This document shows positions 34,994 through 43,903 of a stretch of 64,000 nt of DNA, one piece after another. The position numbers were made by a program, and so were the translations under genes. This DNA is from Croceibacterium ferulae (lineage in GTDB: Bacteria; Pseudomonadota; Alphaproteobacteria; Sphingomonadales; Sphingomonadaceae), in assembly GCF_003660445.1 (NCBI RefSeq), contig NZ_QZVQ01000008.1:211864-275863 (forward strand), written 5' to 3'. Position 1 is the stretch's first letter. Each line of letters begins with the position of its first letter. The notes under the pieces are model-generated. The model was not told the origin of the DNA, did no database searches, and saw nothing but the letters and a program-made list of their open reading frames with translations.

Positions 34994-36085
34994 CTACAGT
35001 GGAACGGCTGCGCCGGCAGTGACCTGCCAGCCGGCCGCTTCCGCCAGCACGCCTTCGAACGGCGCCGGCTCCGTGCCCGTGAGCCAGACCTGACCCGCGA
35101 AATCGCGCAGCAGGTCGAACAGGGCCTCCCGCCGCAGCGGATCGAGATGCGCGGCGACCTCGTCCAGCAGCAGCACGCCCGGGCGACCGCCTGACGCTTC
35201 CGCCGTCAGCAGGCCGGCATGCGCCAGGGTCAATGCGATCAGCATCGCCTTCTGCTCCCCCGTGGAACTGAGCGCCGCCGGCATCCCCTTGGCCGCATGC
35301 ATTACCTGCAGATCATCGCGGTGCGGACCTGTCAGGGTGCGCTGCGCCGCGCGGTCGCGCGGGCGATGGCGCGCAAGTTCCCCCGCCAGCGCATCGGCCT
35401 CCAGCGCGCCACCGGGCGCATAGGCGAGTTCCGGACGGGCGAACGGCGTGGCCGGCATAGCGGCGAGCGCCTTGTCCAGCTGATCGACAAGCAGGGCGCG
35501 CGTCGCAGCCAGCATCGCGCCGGCCTGCGCCAGTTGCGCCTCCACCGCATCCAGCCAGCGGGCTTCGGGCATGTCCGGGCCTGATAGCAGGCGATTGCGT
35601 TCGCGCAGGGCGCGGTCGTAACGGGTGGCGGTGGCGGCATGGCCGGGATGCAGCGCCACGGCCAGCCGGTCCATGTAGCGGCGGCGGGCGCCGGCGCTGT
35701 CGGCGAATAGCCGGTCCATCGCCGGGGTCAGCCAGGCGAGCGCCAGCCATTCGCCCAGCTGCGCCGCGGTGGACCCGGCGCCATTCACCTGCACCACCCG
35801 CCGGCCCGGCTGGTCCGGGCTGGTGCCGGTGCCAAGCTGCACGGGCTCGCCCGCCGGATGGATCAGCCGCGCGCTGACGGTGAAACCGGCGCCCGATCCC
35901 TCCGCCGCCATCTCCGGCAGGGCGGCGCGGCGCAGGCCCCGGCCTGGGGCGAGCAGCGACAGCCCTTCCAGCACGTTGGTCTTGCCCGCGCCATTCTCGC
36001 CCACCAGCAGGTTGATGCGGCGCGTCTCCGCCAGCGTGGTGCTGCGGTGATTGCGGAAACCGGTCAGGGCGATGCGGTCGAGCAT
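34994..36085 (-). CDS. recF: DNA replication and repair protein RecF
   Basis: The 363-residue SMC-like ATPase starts MLDRIALTGFRNHRSTTL. Walker A is GENGAGKT (residues 29-36), ARRRYMDRL is conserved in the RecF arm, the signature region is ALSSTGEQKAMLIALTLA, and Walker B is VLLLDEVAAHLD. RecF loads RecA at gaps with RecO and RecR. It is not next to dnaN here. The ATG at 36085 matches the family N-terminus; a longer frame upstream lacks support. Confidence 0.95.
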   Translation of the reverse strand: MLDRIALTGFRNHRSTTLAETRRINLLVGENGAGKTNVLEGLSLLAPGRGLRRAALPEMAAEGSGAGFTVSARLIHPAGEPVQLGTGTSPDQPGRRVVQVNGAGSTAAQLGEWLALAWLTPAMDRLFADSAGARRRYMDRLAVALHPGHAATATRYDRALRERNRLLSGPDMPEARWLDAVEAQLAQAGAMLAATRALLVDQLDKALAAMPATPFARPELAYAPGGALEADALAGELARHRPRDRAAQRTLTGPHRDDLQVMHAAKGMPAALSSTGEQKAMLIALTLAHAGLLTAEASGGRPGVLLLDEVAAHLDPLRREALFDLLRDFAGQVWLTGTEPAPFEGVLAEAAGWQVTAGAAVPL

Positions 36086-36239
36086 GAACCTTGCCGCGGT
36101 AGAGGCTGGCACGCTGGAGCAACAGGGCAAAGGTGCCGATGCCACTTCTTGGCGAATTCTACCAAGGCTGAGCGAACTGCACTATGGGCAAGAAGAGCCG
36201 GAAAAGGCAAGTGGCTGTTAATACTGGCGAAAGCAAAAC

Positions 36240-36255
36240 TGGCACGCCCCATGCA
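36240..36255 (+). promoter_or_regulatory. sigma-54-type promoter for the PspC-like locus
   Basis: TGGCAC (36240-36245), five bases, then ATGCA (36251-36255) fits the RpoN consensus TGGCAC-N5-TTGCW with one mismatch. The GG (36241-36242) and GC (36253-36254) are spaced exactly as required. It lies 56 bp before the first small gene of a PspC-containing unit. Phage-shock operons are classically RpoN and PspF dependent, so the context supports the call. Confidence 0.6.
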
Positions 36256-36310
36256 AAGTCCCTGGCATGGCACGGATGACCCGCTGCCGATCAGACAAGG
36301 ACCACGGAAA

Positions 36311-36454
36311 ATGAGCCAGAGCCCCACCATCGCCCAGCAGACCTTCGCCGCCCTGGGCGCCTTCGCCATCACCGCCGCGCTGCTGTTCGGCAGCTTCGCC
36401 CCGCCCGCTACCGACGCCACGCAGGGCATCGCCACCACCGAAGTGCTGGCCTGA
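36311..36454 (+). CDS. 47-residue single-span membrane peptide, paralogue 1
   Basis: MSQSPTIAQQTFAALGAF opens a short peptide with one hydrophobic span and the ending SFAPPATDATQGIATTEVLA. It is closely similar to the next gene; both share the block A-I-T-A-x-L-L-F-G-S-F-A-P-P. It is the first gene behind the sigma-54-like promoter. The role is unknown. Position before a pspC gene suggests a part in membrane stress. Confidence 0.65.
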   Translation: MSQSPTIAQQTFAALGAFAITAALLFGSFAPPATDATQGIATTEVLA

Positions 36455-36499
36455 TCGGCCGACCGACCTCCCCGAACCTCTAACAGGAAAGACCCCACC

Positions 36500-36640
36500 A
36501 TGACGCAGATGTCCGATATCGCCCGCCAGTCCCTCGCCGCCATCGGCGCGCTGGCGATCACCGCCACGCTGCTGTTCGGCAGCTTCGCCCCGCCGGCGCA
36601 GGATGCCACCGAGGCCGCCAGCATCGAGGTGCAGGCATGA
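36500..36640 (+). CDS. 46-residue single-span membrane peptide, paralogue 2
   Basis: MTQMSDIARQSLAAIGALA is followed by ITATLLFGSFAPPAQDATEA. The span and the SFAPPA end match the preceding 47-residue peptide, so the two arose by tandem duplication. An AGGAAAG ribosome-binding site lies upstream. Its stop overlaps the pspC start (ATGA), indicating translational coupling and a shared task. Confidence 0.7.
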   Translation: MTQMSDIARQSLAAIGALAITATLLFGSFAPPAQDATEAASIEVQA

Positions 36641-36840
36641 GCGACCTCGGCCCCCGCCAGCATGGCGCCGGCCTGCGGCTCGACAAGGCCAATGGCAAGC
36701 TGCTGGGCGTGTGCGCCGGCCTTGCCAGCCGGTTCGAAGTCGACGCGATCTGGGTCCGCCTGCTGTTCGTGGCCGGCACGCTGGTCGGCTTCGGCAGTTT
36801 CATCCTGATCTACCTGCTGATCGCGCTGCTCGCCAAATGA
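36637..36840 (+). CDS. PspC domain protein
   Basis: The 67-residue protein is a compact PspC domain. LRLDKANGKLLGVCAGLASRF is followed by DAIWVRLLFVAGTLVGFGSFILIYLLIALLAK. PspC proteins sit in the inner membrane and help signal or resist envelope stress. pspA, pspB and pspF are not adjacent. Coupling to two mini-membrane peptides in place of pspA/pspB is unusual. Confidence 0.88.
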   Translation: MSDLGPRQHGAGLRLDKANGKLLGVCAGLASRFEVDAIWVRLLFVAGTLVGFGSFILIYLLIALLAK

Positions 36841-36859
36841 GCCGCGATCAGAGCCGCCA

Positions 36860-37594
36860 TCAGCCTCGGGCGAAGGGGGAGAAATCGGTGCCGGTGTCGA
36901 ACACCTCCACCCCTTCGCGCCGCTTCAGGAAGCCCACGACGGCATAGGTGACCGGCGTCAGCAACGCCTCCCACCCCGATTTGATCAGCCATTGCGACAG
37001 CACCACCTGCCACAGCTGCTCGGGCGGCCAGCCGGCCAGGCCCCAGAAGGCGAGCGGGTAGAACAGCAGGCTGTCCACCCCCTGTCCCACCAGCGTCGAC
37101 CCGATCGTGCGCAACCACAGCAGCCGGCCGCCGGTGGCGAGCTTCAGCTTCGCGAGCACCAGGCTGTTGACGAACTCCCCACACCAGAAGGCCACGATCG
37201 AGGCGCCGACGATGCGCCAGGTGCTGCCGAACACGAATTCGTAGGCCGCCTGCCCGGGCCAGCCCGGCGCCGCCGGCAGGGCCACCACCACCGCCGCCAT
37301 CATCGCCATGAACAGCAGCGCGGCCGTGCCGGTCCAGATCACCCGCCGCGCGCGAGCAAAGCCGTACACTTCCGTCAGCACATCACCGATGATGTAGCTG
37401 ACGGGGAAGAACAGCACGCCCGCCCCGAACGACCAGACCGTGCCGCCGGGCAGCGTGACATAGCTGGGCTTGGCCGCACCGATGATGTTGGACAGCAGCA
37501 GGATGGCAACGAAGGCGGCCATCACCAGGTCGTAATAGCGGAACGAGGCGCGTGCGCCTGCCTGCCCGTCCAGCCGCTGCGGTGCCCCCTGCAT
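36860..37594 (-). CDS. yhhQ: queuosine precursor transporter (YhhQ family)
   Basis: The 244-residue membrane protein has about six spans and the DUF165 signatures: FVAILLLSNIIGAAK, FFPVSYIIGDVLTEVYGFARARRVIW, FVFGSTWRIVGASIVAFWCGEFVNSL and STLVGQGVDSLLFY. YhhQ imports preQ0/preQ1 for tRNA queuosine. The ATG at 37594 is the best start, although no strong ribosome-binding site is evident. It converges with the PspC-like locus. Confidence 0.9.
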   Translation of the reverse strand: MQGAPQRLDGQAGARASFRYYDLVMAAFVAILLLSNIIGAAKPSYVTLPGGTVWSFGAGVLFFPVSYIIGDVLTEVYGFARARRVIWTGTAALLFMAMMAAVVVALPAAPGWPGQAAYEFVFGSTWRIVGASIVAFWCGEFVNSLVLAKLKLATGGRLLWLRTIGSTLVGQGVDSLLFYPLAFWGLAGWPPEQLWQVVLSQWLIKSGWEALLTPVTYAVVGFLKRREGVEVFDTGTDFSPFARG

Positions 37595-37656
37595 GACTGG
37601 GGGTCTTAGCCCGCAATTGCGGCGGGCGCAAAGCGTGGCTAATGCCGGGTCAGCGC

Positions 37657-37733
37657 GCGCCCGTAGTTCAACTGGATAGAGCACGAGCCTTCTAAGCTTG
37701 GAGTTGCAGGTTCGAGTCCTGCCGGGCGCGCCA
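37657..37733 (+). tRNA. tRNA-Arg (anticodon UCU)
   Basis: A full cloverleaf of 77 nt can be folded. The acceptor GCGCCCG (37657-37663) pairs with CGGGCGC (37723-37729). The D arm carries AACTGGAT. The anticodon stem CGAGC/GCTTG encloses CTTCTAA with TCT at 37691-37693. The T arm is GCAGG-TTCGAGT-CCTGC. The CCA end (37731-37733) is encoded. It would read AGA and AGG, rare codons in this GC-rich genome. Confidence 0.95.
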
Positions 37734-37762
37734 ATTTCCACATTGCCGCGGGAGTCGCACGG

Positions 37763-38836
37763 ATGAACGATGCCGAAGCCGGTTCCGGGACGTTGGCCGA
37801 AACGATGGGCGACCACGATGTCGTGCTGGTGCTGGCAGGCGGCAATGCGCTGGGGGCTTACCAGGCAGGCGTCTACCAGGCGCTGCACGAAGGCGGCATC
37901 CGGCTGGACCGGATCGTGGGTGCGTCGATCGGCGCGTTCAATGGCGCGATCATCGCCGGCAACGCGCCCGATCAGCGCCTGGCCCGGCTGGCCGAGTTCT
38001 GGCGACCGGGGCCTGTGGGCGGAGCAGGTGACTGGATGGGCAGCCTGCCCGACACCTGGCGTCGCAGCTGGGACACGTTCGGCACACTGCTGGCCGGACG
38101 GCCGGGCATGTTTGCGCCGCTGGGCAGCAACAGCTTCTCCCCCGCCCCGCCGGCGATCTACGACACGCGGCCACTGGCAGCGCAGCTGGCCCGGCTGATC
38201 GACCTGGACCGGCTGAACAGCGACGCGGTCCATTATGTCGCGACGGCGGTGGATCTGGAAACGGCGGAGGAGGTCACCTTCGACAACCGCACATGCCGGA
38301 TTGGTATCGACCATATCCGCGCCAGCGGCGCCCTGCCGCCATCCTTTCCGCCGATCGAGATAGATGGTCGCCTGTTCGTGGATGGCGGTTTGGCGGAGAA
38401 CCTGCCGCTGGATCCCGTCCTGTCCAATCCGCCCGAACGGCCAACCCTGTGCATTGCCGTCGACCTCCTGCCGGGCAAGGGGCAGCGGCCCGACACCTTG
38501 AGCATGATGACGGAGCGGGTGCAGGATCTCGTCTTCGCGATCCAGTCCCGACGCACGATCGCGCGGTGGCAGGACCTTTATGCCACCGGGGCGCCGGACC
38601 GGCAGCAGCCGGTCACGCTGGCCTGCCTCACCTATGCGGACCAGCAGGCTGAAGTGGTCGGCAAGGCGATGGACTTCTCCCCCGCATCGGTCCGCTTCCG
38701 CTGGGATGCCGGCCATCGCGACGGGTCCGAGCTGGTAAGACTGCTGCGCGAAGGCACGATCGCGGTCGGCGGATACGGGCTGCAGGTCCACCACCTGCCG
38801 GGCCAACATAAGGCAAGGGCGGAACTTCCGGCCTGA
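37763..38836 (+). CDS. patatin-like phospholipase
   Basis: The 357-residue protein has the oxyanion motif VLAGGNALGAYQAG and the nucleophile elbow GASIG with Ser55. The second catalytic residue is the Asp in RLFVDGGLAENLP (DGG). These form the Ser-Asp dyad of patatin lipid acyl hydrolases. A C-terminal DUF3734-like helical region (VQDLVFAIQSRRTIARW) is likely. No signal peptide is seen. It begins 30 bp after tRNA-Arg. Confidence 0.92.
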   Translation: MNDAEAGSGTLAETMGDHDVVLVLAGGNALGAYQAGVYQALHEGGIRLDRIVGASIGAFNGAIIAGNAPDQRLARLAEFWRPGPVGGAGDWMGSLPDTWRRSWDTFGTLLAGRPGMFAPLGSNSFSPAPPAIYDTRPLAAQLARLIDLDRLNSDAVHYVATAVDLETAEEVTFDNRTCRIGIDHIRASGALPPSFPPIEIDGRLFVDGGLAENLPLDPVLSNPPERPTLCIAVDLLPGKGQRPDTLSMMTERVQDLVFAIQSRRTIARWQDLYATGAPDRQQPVTLACLTYADQQAEVVGKAMDFSPASVRFRWDAGHRDGSELVRLLREGTIAVGGYGLQVHHLPGQHKARAELPA

Positions 38837-38878
38837 CGCTTCGATTGATGGGCGTGCTCAACCGGAGGGTCAGCCCCG

Positions 38879-39709
38879 ATGCGTGTTCATTATCTTCGCT
38901 GCGGCACGGATTGTCCCGTGGGCGGTGCCCTGTTCGACGGGTTCAGCAAGGGGCCGCTCGGCCTGATCCCCTGTGCCGCGCAGCTGGTGGAGACCAGTGA
39001 CGGGCTGGTGCTGATCGACACCGGTTATGGCATGCAGGACGTGCGGCGCCCGCATCCGCGGCTGAGCAAGTTCTTCCACGCGCTGCTGAACATCCAGTTC
39101 CGCGAGGAGGATACGGCGATCCACCAAGTGCGCGCGCTGGGCTACAAGCCGGAGGACGTGCGGCACATCGTGCTGACGCATCTGGATTTCGATCATGCCG
39201 GCGGGCTGGAGGATTTCCCGCAGGCCCGCGTCCATGTGATGGAGGCGGAGCGCGACGCGGCCGAGCGCCAGCGGCGCGGCTTCATCGCCCGGCGGCGATA
39301 CCGCCCGGTGCAGTGGGACGATGTGCGCGACTGGCGCACCTATGCCGGCAAAGGTGAAAGCTGGTTCGGCTTCGACAGCGTGCGCGCGCTGGACGGCCTG
39401 CCGCCGGAAATCCTGATGGTGCCGCTGCCCGGTCACACGTGGGGCCATGCCGGCGTGGCGTTGCAGACCGGCGAAGGCTGGGTGCTGAATGCGGGCGACG
39501 CATACTTCTATCGCGGGGAAATGGACACCCACCGGCATCGCTGCACGCCGGGCCTGCGGTTCTACCAGACCATGATGGAAGTGGACCGCGCGAAGCGGCT
39601 GGAGAACCAGGGTCGGCTGCGTGAGCTGAAGCGGCAGCATGGCGGGGAGGTGACGATCTTCTGCTCCCACGACCAGAAGCAGCTGGAAGCAATGCAGCGC
39701 CGCGCCTGA
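38879..39709 (+). CDS. metallo-beta-lactamase-fold hydrolase, AHL-lactonase-like
   Basis: The 276-residue protein has the zinc motif LTHLDFDHAGG (His101, Asp103, Asp105, His106). Further ligands lie in GHTWGHAGV, NAGDAYFY and FCSHDQKQL. The HxDFDHAGG form and the 270-residue length resemble the AiiA/AttM group of N-acyl-homoserine lactonases and related lactonases. No luxI or luxR gene is nearby, so quorum quenching is possible but unproven. Another lactone is an equal candidate. Confidence 0.78.
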   Translation: MRVHYLRCGTDCPVGGALFDGFSKGPLGLIPCAAQLVETSDGLVLIDTGYGMQDVRRPHPRLSKFFHALLNIQFREEDTAIHQVRALGYKPEDVRHIVLTHLDFDHAGGLEDFPQARVHVMEAERDAAERQRRGFIARRRYRPVQWDDVRDWRTYAGKGESWFGFDSVRALDGLPPEILMVPLPGHTWGHAGVALQTGEGWVLNAGDAYFYRGEMDTHRHRCTPGLRFYQTMMEVDRAKRLENQGRLRELKRQHGGEVTIFCSHDQKQLEAMQRRA

Positions 39710-40096
39710 GCTTTCGCGGGAGGATCGCCCGTGCTATGATCCGCCTCGCAAGAGCGCGCATGAGTGTGCCGGCCGGAGAGAGCATGATGCCACGCAGGAC
39801 GGTGCGCCGCTGTCGGACGTTGCTGGTGGCGGGGTGATGGCCGGCATGGTCATCGCGCCCGCACGGCAGCGGCGCAGGACAACCCGGACGGGATCGCCGC
39901 CTGCCAGTTGATCGGCCCGCTCAGCGCATGGTGGCCGCGGCCTTGTCCCGGATTACGCAGCGGAAGGTGCGGTGCTGTAATGCGCGCCCGAGGTGTCCGG
40001 CATGCGCGGCCTGCGCCTGGAGAACGTGGTCGCGAACGGCTCATTCGTCCCGACCCGATGCTTCTCCTGCGCAAGATTGATGCACTGCCCTCACAT
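39710..40096. other. 387-bp gene-free stretch, possible decayed gene
   Basis: No intact gene fits here. Short peptide-like runs occur in different frames, for example a basic start near 39784 and DNPDGIAACQLIGP near 39880. Another run, SGMRGLRLENVVANGSF, lies near 40000. They may come from one gene broken by frameshifts. I do not recognise the family. The stretch marks the switch from core-like to accessory content. Confidence 0.3.
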
Positions 40097-41011
40097 TCAC
40101 CGCACGAGCGGCGCCGTCTGCGCAAGATCGTTCCTGATCGTCGTGGCGGCGACGCCGGCTTCGCCCATGGCGTGGCTGATCTGGTCCAGCCCCTTCGCGA
40201 CGTCGCCGGCTGCGTAAAGGCCGGGCAGGGTCGTCCGCTGGTGATCGTCGATCAGCAGGCATCCCTCGGCATTCGCCTCCGCGCCGAGGGAGACGGCGAG
40301 TTCGGAGCGGATCACCGATCCCAGCGCCGGGTAGGCGGTGTCGAACGACAGCTCGCCCTTTGGGGTCGGCACAAGGATCTCGTCGCCATGGATCCGCAAG
40401 GACCGGCAGGGACCGTCCACCGTCGCAATGCCCAGAGCCTCCAGCTTGTCCCGCTCCTCGTCGCTCAGCGAATGTTCGGCATGCGGGGCGATGAGGGTGA
40501 CGTCCCTGGTGTACATGCGCAGGAACACAGCCTCGTTGTAGCCATGCGTCTCGGTCCCGATAACGGCCACCCGCTTGTCGGTCACCTCGTAACCGTCGCA
40601 GATCGGGCAATATCGCAGCAGCCCTCGTGCCAGCGCGAGATCATGGATCTCGGGCGCGATCGGGGGCAGGTTGTTCACGACGCCCGTCGCCAGAAGGACG
40701 GACCGGGCACGCAGGCTTCCCTCCTGCATCTCGGCCACGAAGGTGTCGCCTGTCCGCTCGAGCTGCTCGACCACGCCGTTGGTGACCTCCACGCCGAACT
40801 CGCCTGCCTGCTGCCGCATCAGGGCGAGCAGTTCCGGCCCGGTGATGCCGCCGGGATAGCCCGCGTGATTGTGCGTGCGGGGGATCATGGCGGCGCGGCT
40901 TCGTCCGGCGTCCACGATGCGGATCTTCAGGTGAAACCGGGCCAGATAGATCGCGGCGGTAAGGCCGGCAGGGCCGGCGCCTATGATGAGGCAGTCGAGC
41001 GGATCATTCAT
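40097..41011 (-). CDS. thioredoxin reductase-like FAD/NAD(P) oxidoreductase
   Basis: The 304-residue protein has the FAD motif [18 protein letters not shown], the redox-active pair in [10 protein letters not shown] (Cys135 and Cys138), and [16 protein letters not shown] for NAD(P)H. The C-terminal [21 protein letters not shown] motif completes the fold. CPIC replaces the usual CATC of thioredoxin reductase, and no thioredoxin gene is adjacent. It may reduce a different small protein or disulfide. It lies downstream of the GGDEF-EAL gene on the same strand. Confidence 0.85.
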   Translation of the reverse strand: MNDPLDCLIIGAGPAGLTAAIYLARFHLKIRIVDAGRSRAAMIPRTHNHAGYPGGITGPELLALMRQQAGEFGVEVTNGVVEQLERTGDTFVAEMQEGSLRARSVLLATGVVNNLPPIAPEIHDLALARGLLRYCPICDGYEVTDKRVAVIGTETHGYNEAVFLRMYTRDVTLIAPHAEHSLSDEERDKLEALGIATVDGPCRSLRIHGDEILVPTPKGELSFDTAYPALGSVIRSELAVSLGAEANAEGCLLIDDHQRTTLPGLYAAGDVAKGLDQISHAMGEAGVAATTIRNDLAQTAPLVR

Positions 41012-41119
41012 GACCGGGGAACGACCGCCGCGTCTTTCGGTGCCGCAATGATCGAAGCTGGCGGTCAGGCTGCACTCGGGGCGACTGGCGAGGGGGCAGG
41101 GCAGGCTGCTGGCGGCGCC

Positions 41120-42997
41120 TCAGCCTTGTCGCCCGCGCCTGTCCCAGCTGCGTTTCTGCGCGAAGCGTTCCAGCAACCCGGTTGCGGCTTTGCGGTCCAC
41201 CGCCTTGGAGAACAGGAACCCTTGCCCCATCGTACAGCCATAGGCGCGCAGCTGTTCGACCTGATCTTCGCGCTCGATGCCTTCGGCAACCACGCGCATG
41301 CCCAGTTTCCGCGAAATGGACAGGATGGCTTCGACAATGACCTCGCTCGGCACTCCGCCCGCGAGCTGGGCGACGAACGACCTGTCGATTTTCAGGATGT
41401 CGACCGGCACCGTCAGCAGGTGCGTCAGCGATGCAAAGCCGGTACCGAAATCGTCGAGCGCGATGCGCAGCCCTTCGGCGCGCAACGCTGCAATGGCCTC
41501 GCGGACGTCACTCTCGCGTTCGCCCATATATACCGACTCCGTCACCTCCAGGATCGCGTGCCTGAGAGGCACTCCATGCAGTCCGAACGCCGCCTTCACC
41601 TCACGGGCGAGCTTGCCGCCATGGAAGTCGGCAGAGGAGACATTGATGCCGACATGCTGGAACGGAATGCCGAGATCGAGCCAGTAGCGGATGTCCGCAG
41701 CGACCTGGGCAAGCATGCGCGTCGTGATCTCCGACGCGATCCGGCCATCCGACAAGGCATCGAAGAACTCGCCGGCCGCCACCACCCTGTCGCCGGATCG
41801 CAAGCGGCACAGCGCTTCCACGCCGATGATCTCGCGCGTGTCGAGGTTCACGACCGGCTGGTAGTGCACGACCATGCGGTCTTCGCGCAGTGCCGCATCG
41901 ACATCGCGGATCGAGGCAAGCCGCCGCGCCATGGTTGTGCCGATCTCGGGCGAGTAGCGCACAAAGCCGCCGCGGACGGTTTCCTTGCCATGGTACAGCG
42001 CAAAGTCGGCATTCTGCCGGACGGCATCCGCGCTGCCATCGGCGCTGGTGAGCATCGCGCCGCCGATCGTTACATGCGGCGCGATCAGATGCCCGCCGAC
42101 ATCCACCTCGGGCTGCAGGGCCTCCATGATCCTGGATGCGGCCTTGTCCAGGTCCCCCAACCCTTCCGGCCGCTCCAGCAGCACTGCGAATTCGTCTCCG
42201 CCCAGCCGGTACACCCGGTCCGGCGCCAGCGCCGCCGATATCCTCTGCGCGACGGTCTGCAGCATCCGGTCACCGGCCCGGTGACCGAAGGTGTCATTGA
42301 CGATCTTGAGATTGTCCATGTCGCTGACGAGCAGGGCCCAGGATCCGGGCTCCTCGCATGACAGCTGGGCAAGGGCGGCGTTGAAGGCCGCGCGGTTATG
42401 CAGTTGCGTCAGATCATCGACATAGGCCTTGCGCTCCCGCTCGAGCACGCGCTGGTCCCGTTCGATCGCGATCGCGCAGAGATGCACGCAGGTGTCGACG
42501 ATGGCCTGTTCCGGCTGCCCCGGCTCGCGGCTCTCCCGGTAATAGAACGCGAATGTGCCGATCACCCGGTCGTCGGCATCGAAGATCGGGCTCGACCAGC
42601 ACGCCCTCAGCCCCAGCGGCAGCGCGAAGTGCTTGAAATCCGCCCAGCGCGGGTCCGACGCGATGTCGGTCACCGTCACCGGCTCATGCAGATAGGCTGA
42701 GGCACCGCAGGAGCCGACCAGCGGGCCGACCGGGATGCCATCCAGCCGCGCAGAGTAGTCGTCCGGCAGACTGGGGGCCGACAGCGGGTGGATGATGCCG
42801 TTTTCGTCCACCACAAGCACGGAACAGATCACGTCCGGGATCCGCGACTCGACCTCCCGGCACAATCTGTCGGTCGTCATGGGCAGCGGCTCCCCCTTCG
42901 CGACCATCTCAAGGATCATGTTCTGAAGATGCAACAGATCCTGCGACCTGAGCCGCGCTTGCAGATCGCGAGGGAGAATGGCGGAAACGGGTGACAT
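41120..42997 (-). CDS. GAF-GGDEF-EAL cyclic-di-GMP protein
   Basis: The 625-residue protein has an N-terminal GAF domain (about residues 25-190). A GGDEF domain follows with intact YRLGGDEFAVLLER. The EAL domain contains GVEALCRL, VGINVSSADFHGG, EVTESVYM, ALDDFGTGFASL and KIDRSFV. Both diguanylate cyclase and phosphodiesterase motifs look complete, so it may work in either direction depending on the GAF signal. No membrane span is seen. The ATG at 42997 places the GAF correctly. Confidence 0.92.
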   Translation of the reverse strand: MSPVSAILPRDLQARLRSQDLLHLQNMILEMVAKGEPLPMTTDRLCREVESRIPDVICSVLVVDENGIIHPLSAPSLPDDYSARLDGIPVGPLVGSCGASAYLHEPVTVTDIASDPRWADFKHFALPLGLRACWSSPIFDADDRVIGTFAFYYRESREPGQPEQAIVDTCVHLCAIAIERDQRVLERERKAYVDDLTQLHNRAAFNAALAQLSCEEPGSWALLVSDMDNLKIVNDTFGHRAGDRMLQTVAQRISAALAPDRVYRLGGDEFAVLLERPEGLGDLDKAASRIMEALQPEVDVGGHLIAPHVTIGGAMLTSADGSADAVRQNADFALYHGKETVRGGFVRYSPEIGTTMARRLASIRDVDAALREDRMVVHYQPVVNLDTREIIGVEALCRLRSGDRVVAAGEFFDALSDGRIASEITTRMLAQVAADIRYWLDLGIPFQHVGINVSSADFHGGKLAREVKAAFGLHGVPLRHAILEVTESVYMGERESDVREAIAALRAEGLRIALDDFGTGFASLTHLLTVPVDILKIDRSFVAQLAGGVPSEVIVEAILSISRKLGMRVVAEGIEREDQVEQLRAYGCTMGQGFLFSKAVDRKAATGLLERFAQKRSWDRRGRQG

Positions 42998-43331
42998 AGC
43001 CTTTGGTGACTGGCGGAGAGAGCTACGAGAAAGGGCAGCCCGATCGCGTTGATGCGTTCGCGTCAGCCCCGGTAGACCGTCCACCCCATGAACAACGGAG
43101 AAGAACTTTCAGGACGGAAGCAGTAGCCTGACCCACTTGCAACAGGCGTGCGCGGTGCGTCCGGTTACGGACACAGCTTGTGCGGCGCGGCACATCCCAT
43201 CAGGCGCTTCTCACCAGAAGAGGGACGGGCCTGAGGGGGCGGGAGAGAGGGCCCGGCGAAGGCTCCGGCGGCGGGGGGGGGTCAAGCAGGGCAAGGTTGC
43301 GGATTCCTCGTCGCCCGGGTCGATCCTGACG
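42998..43331. other. 334-bp stretch without a recognisable gene
   Basis: The stretch lies upstream of the GGDEF-EAL gene and should hold its promoter. It contains a run of ten or more G residues near 43270. Some frames stay open but look non-coding (mixed, low-complexity Arg-rich peptides). I see no assignable element. Confidence 0.3.
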
Positions 43332-43758
43332 ATGACGATGTCGTTCCGGAAGTCGCCCAAGTACCGCGACATGACGATCCGGGAGATCGTCGCCGAGACC
43401 GAGAAGCGCGTGGAGAGCGCCAAACGAGGTGCCGAGCAGGCCGCCAAGCGCAAAGGTAAGGGCGAGAAGATCGAAGCACCGCCCGCTGACGAGGCTCTGC
43501 GAGGAGCGGGTGAGACCATGCTGTCCCGGAACTGTTTTCCGAAAGTGGCAAGGGCACCATGGGCGATGCCTACTACAAGATCATCTGGACCAAGATCGCA
43601 AGTGCCTTGCCGTTCCTGAAATCAGGGCAGGCAACGCACTCTTTCCGCCACATCGTTATAAAGGGGAACGGCTGGGATATGCTGATCGGACGCCCGATGG
43701 GAGCAGCCCGCTCGTTCTATATGGACGCATACGCACGAAGATCATCTCGGCGGGTTAA
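43332..43758 (+). pseudogene. phage-type tyrosine recombinase remnant
   Basis: Two frames carry coding-like sequence. The first holds a charged helix (MTIREIVAETEKRVESAKRG) from 43332 to about 43510. After a frame change and a stop, the second reads VPELFSESGKGTMGDAYYKI and then SGQATHSFRHIVI. The HSFRH block after a basic helix is typical of the catalytic domain of phage integrases. The catalytic tyrosine region is missing. The link between the two frames is inferred. It marks past mobile DNA at the island edge. Confidence 0.45.
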
Positions 43759-43903
43759 CTGCAGGCGGCCTGGCGGTGTTTCCAAGGCGACCATCAGGGC
43801 GGCGGCGCTAGAGGCGGAGTTCTGGCTGGCGCCGGATGCGGAGGCCAGGATTCCGGCGAACACACGCTGTTTTTTCCCGACCCGCGAGTCCAGCGCTCGA
43901 GGC

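Noticed and set aside
39908..42361. Long plus-strand open frame over the reductase and GGDEF-EAL genes
   Set aside because: The minus-strand genes have intact FAD, CPIC, GGDEF and EAL motifs. The plus-strand peptide has none.
43270..43290. G-rich run as a possible quadruplex or slippage element
   Set aside because: It is a single homopolymer-like run without spaced G-tracts. It could also be a sequencing weak point, so no function is claimed.
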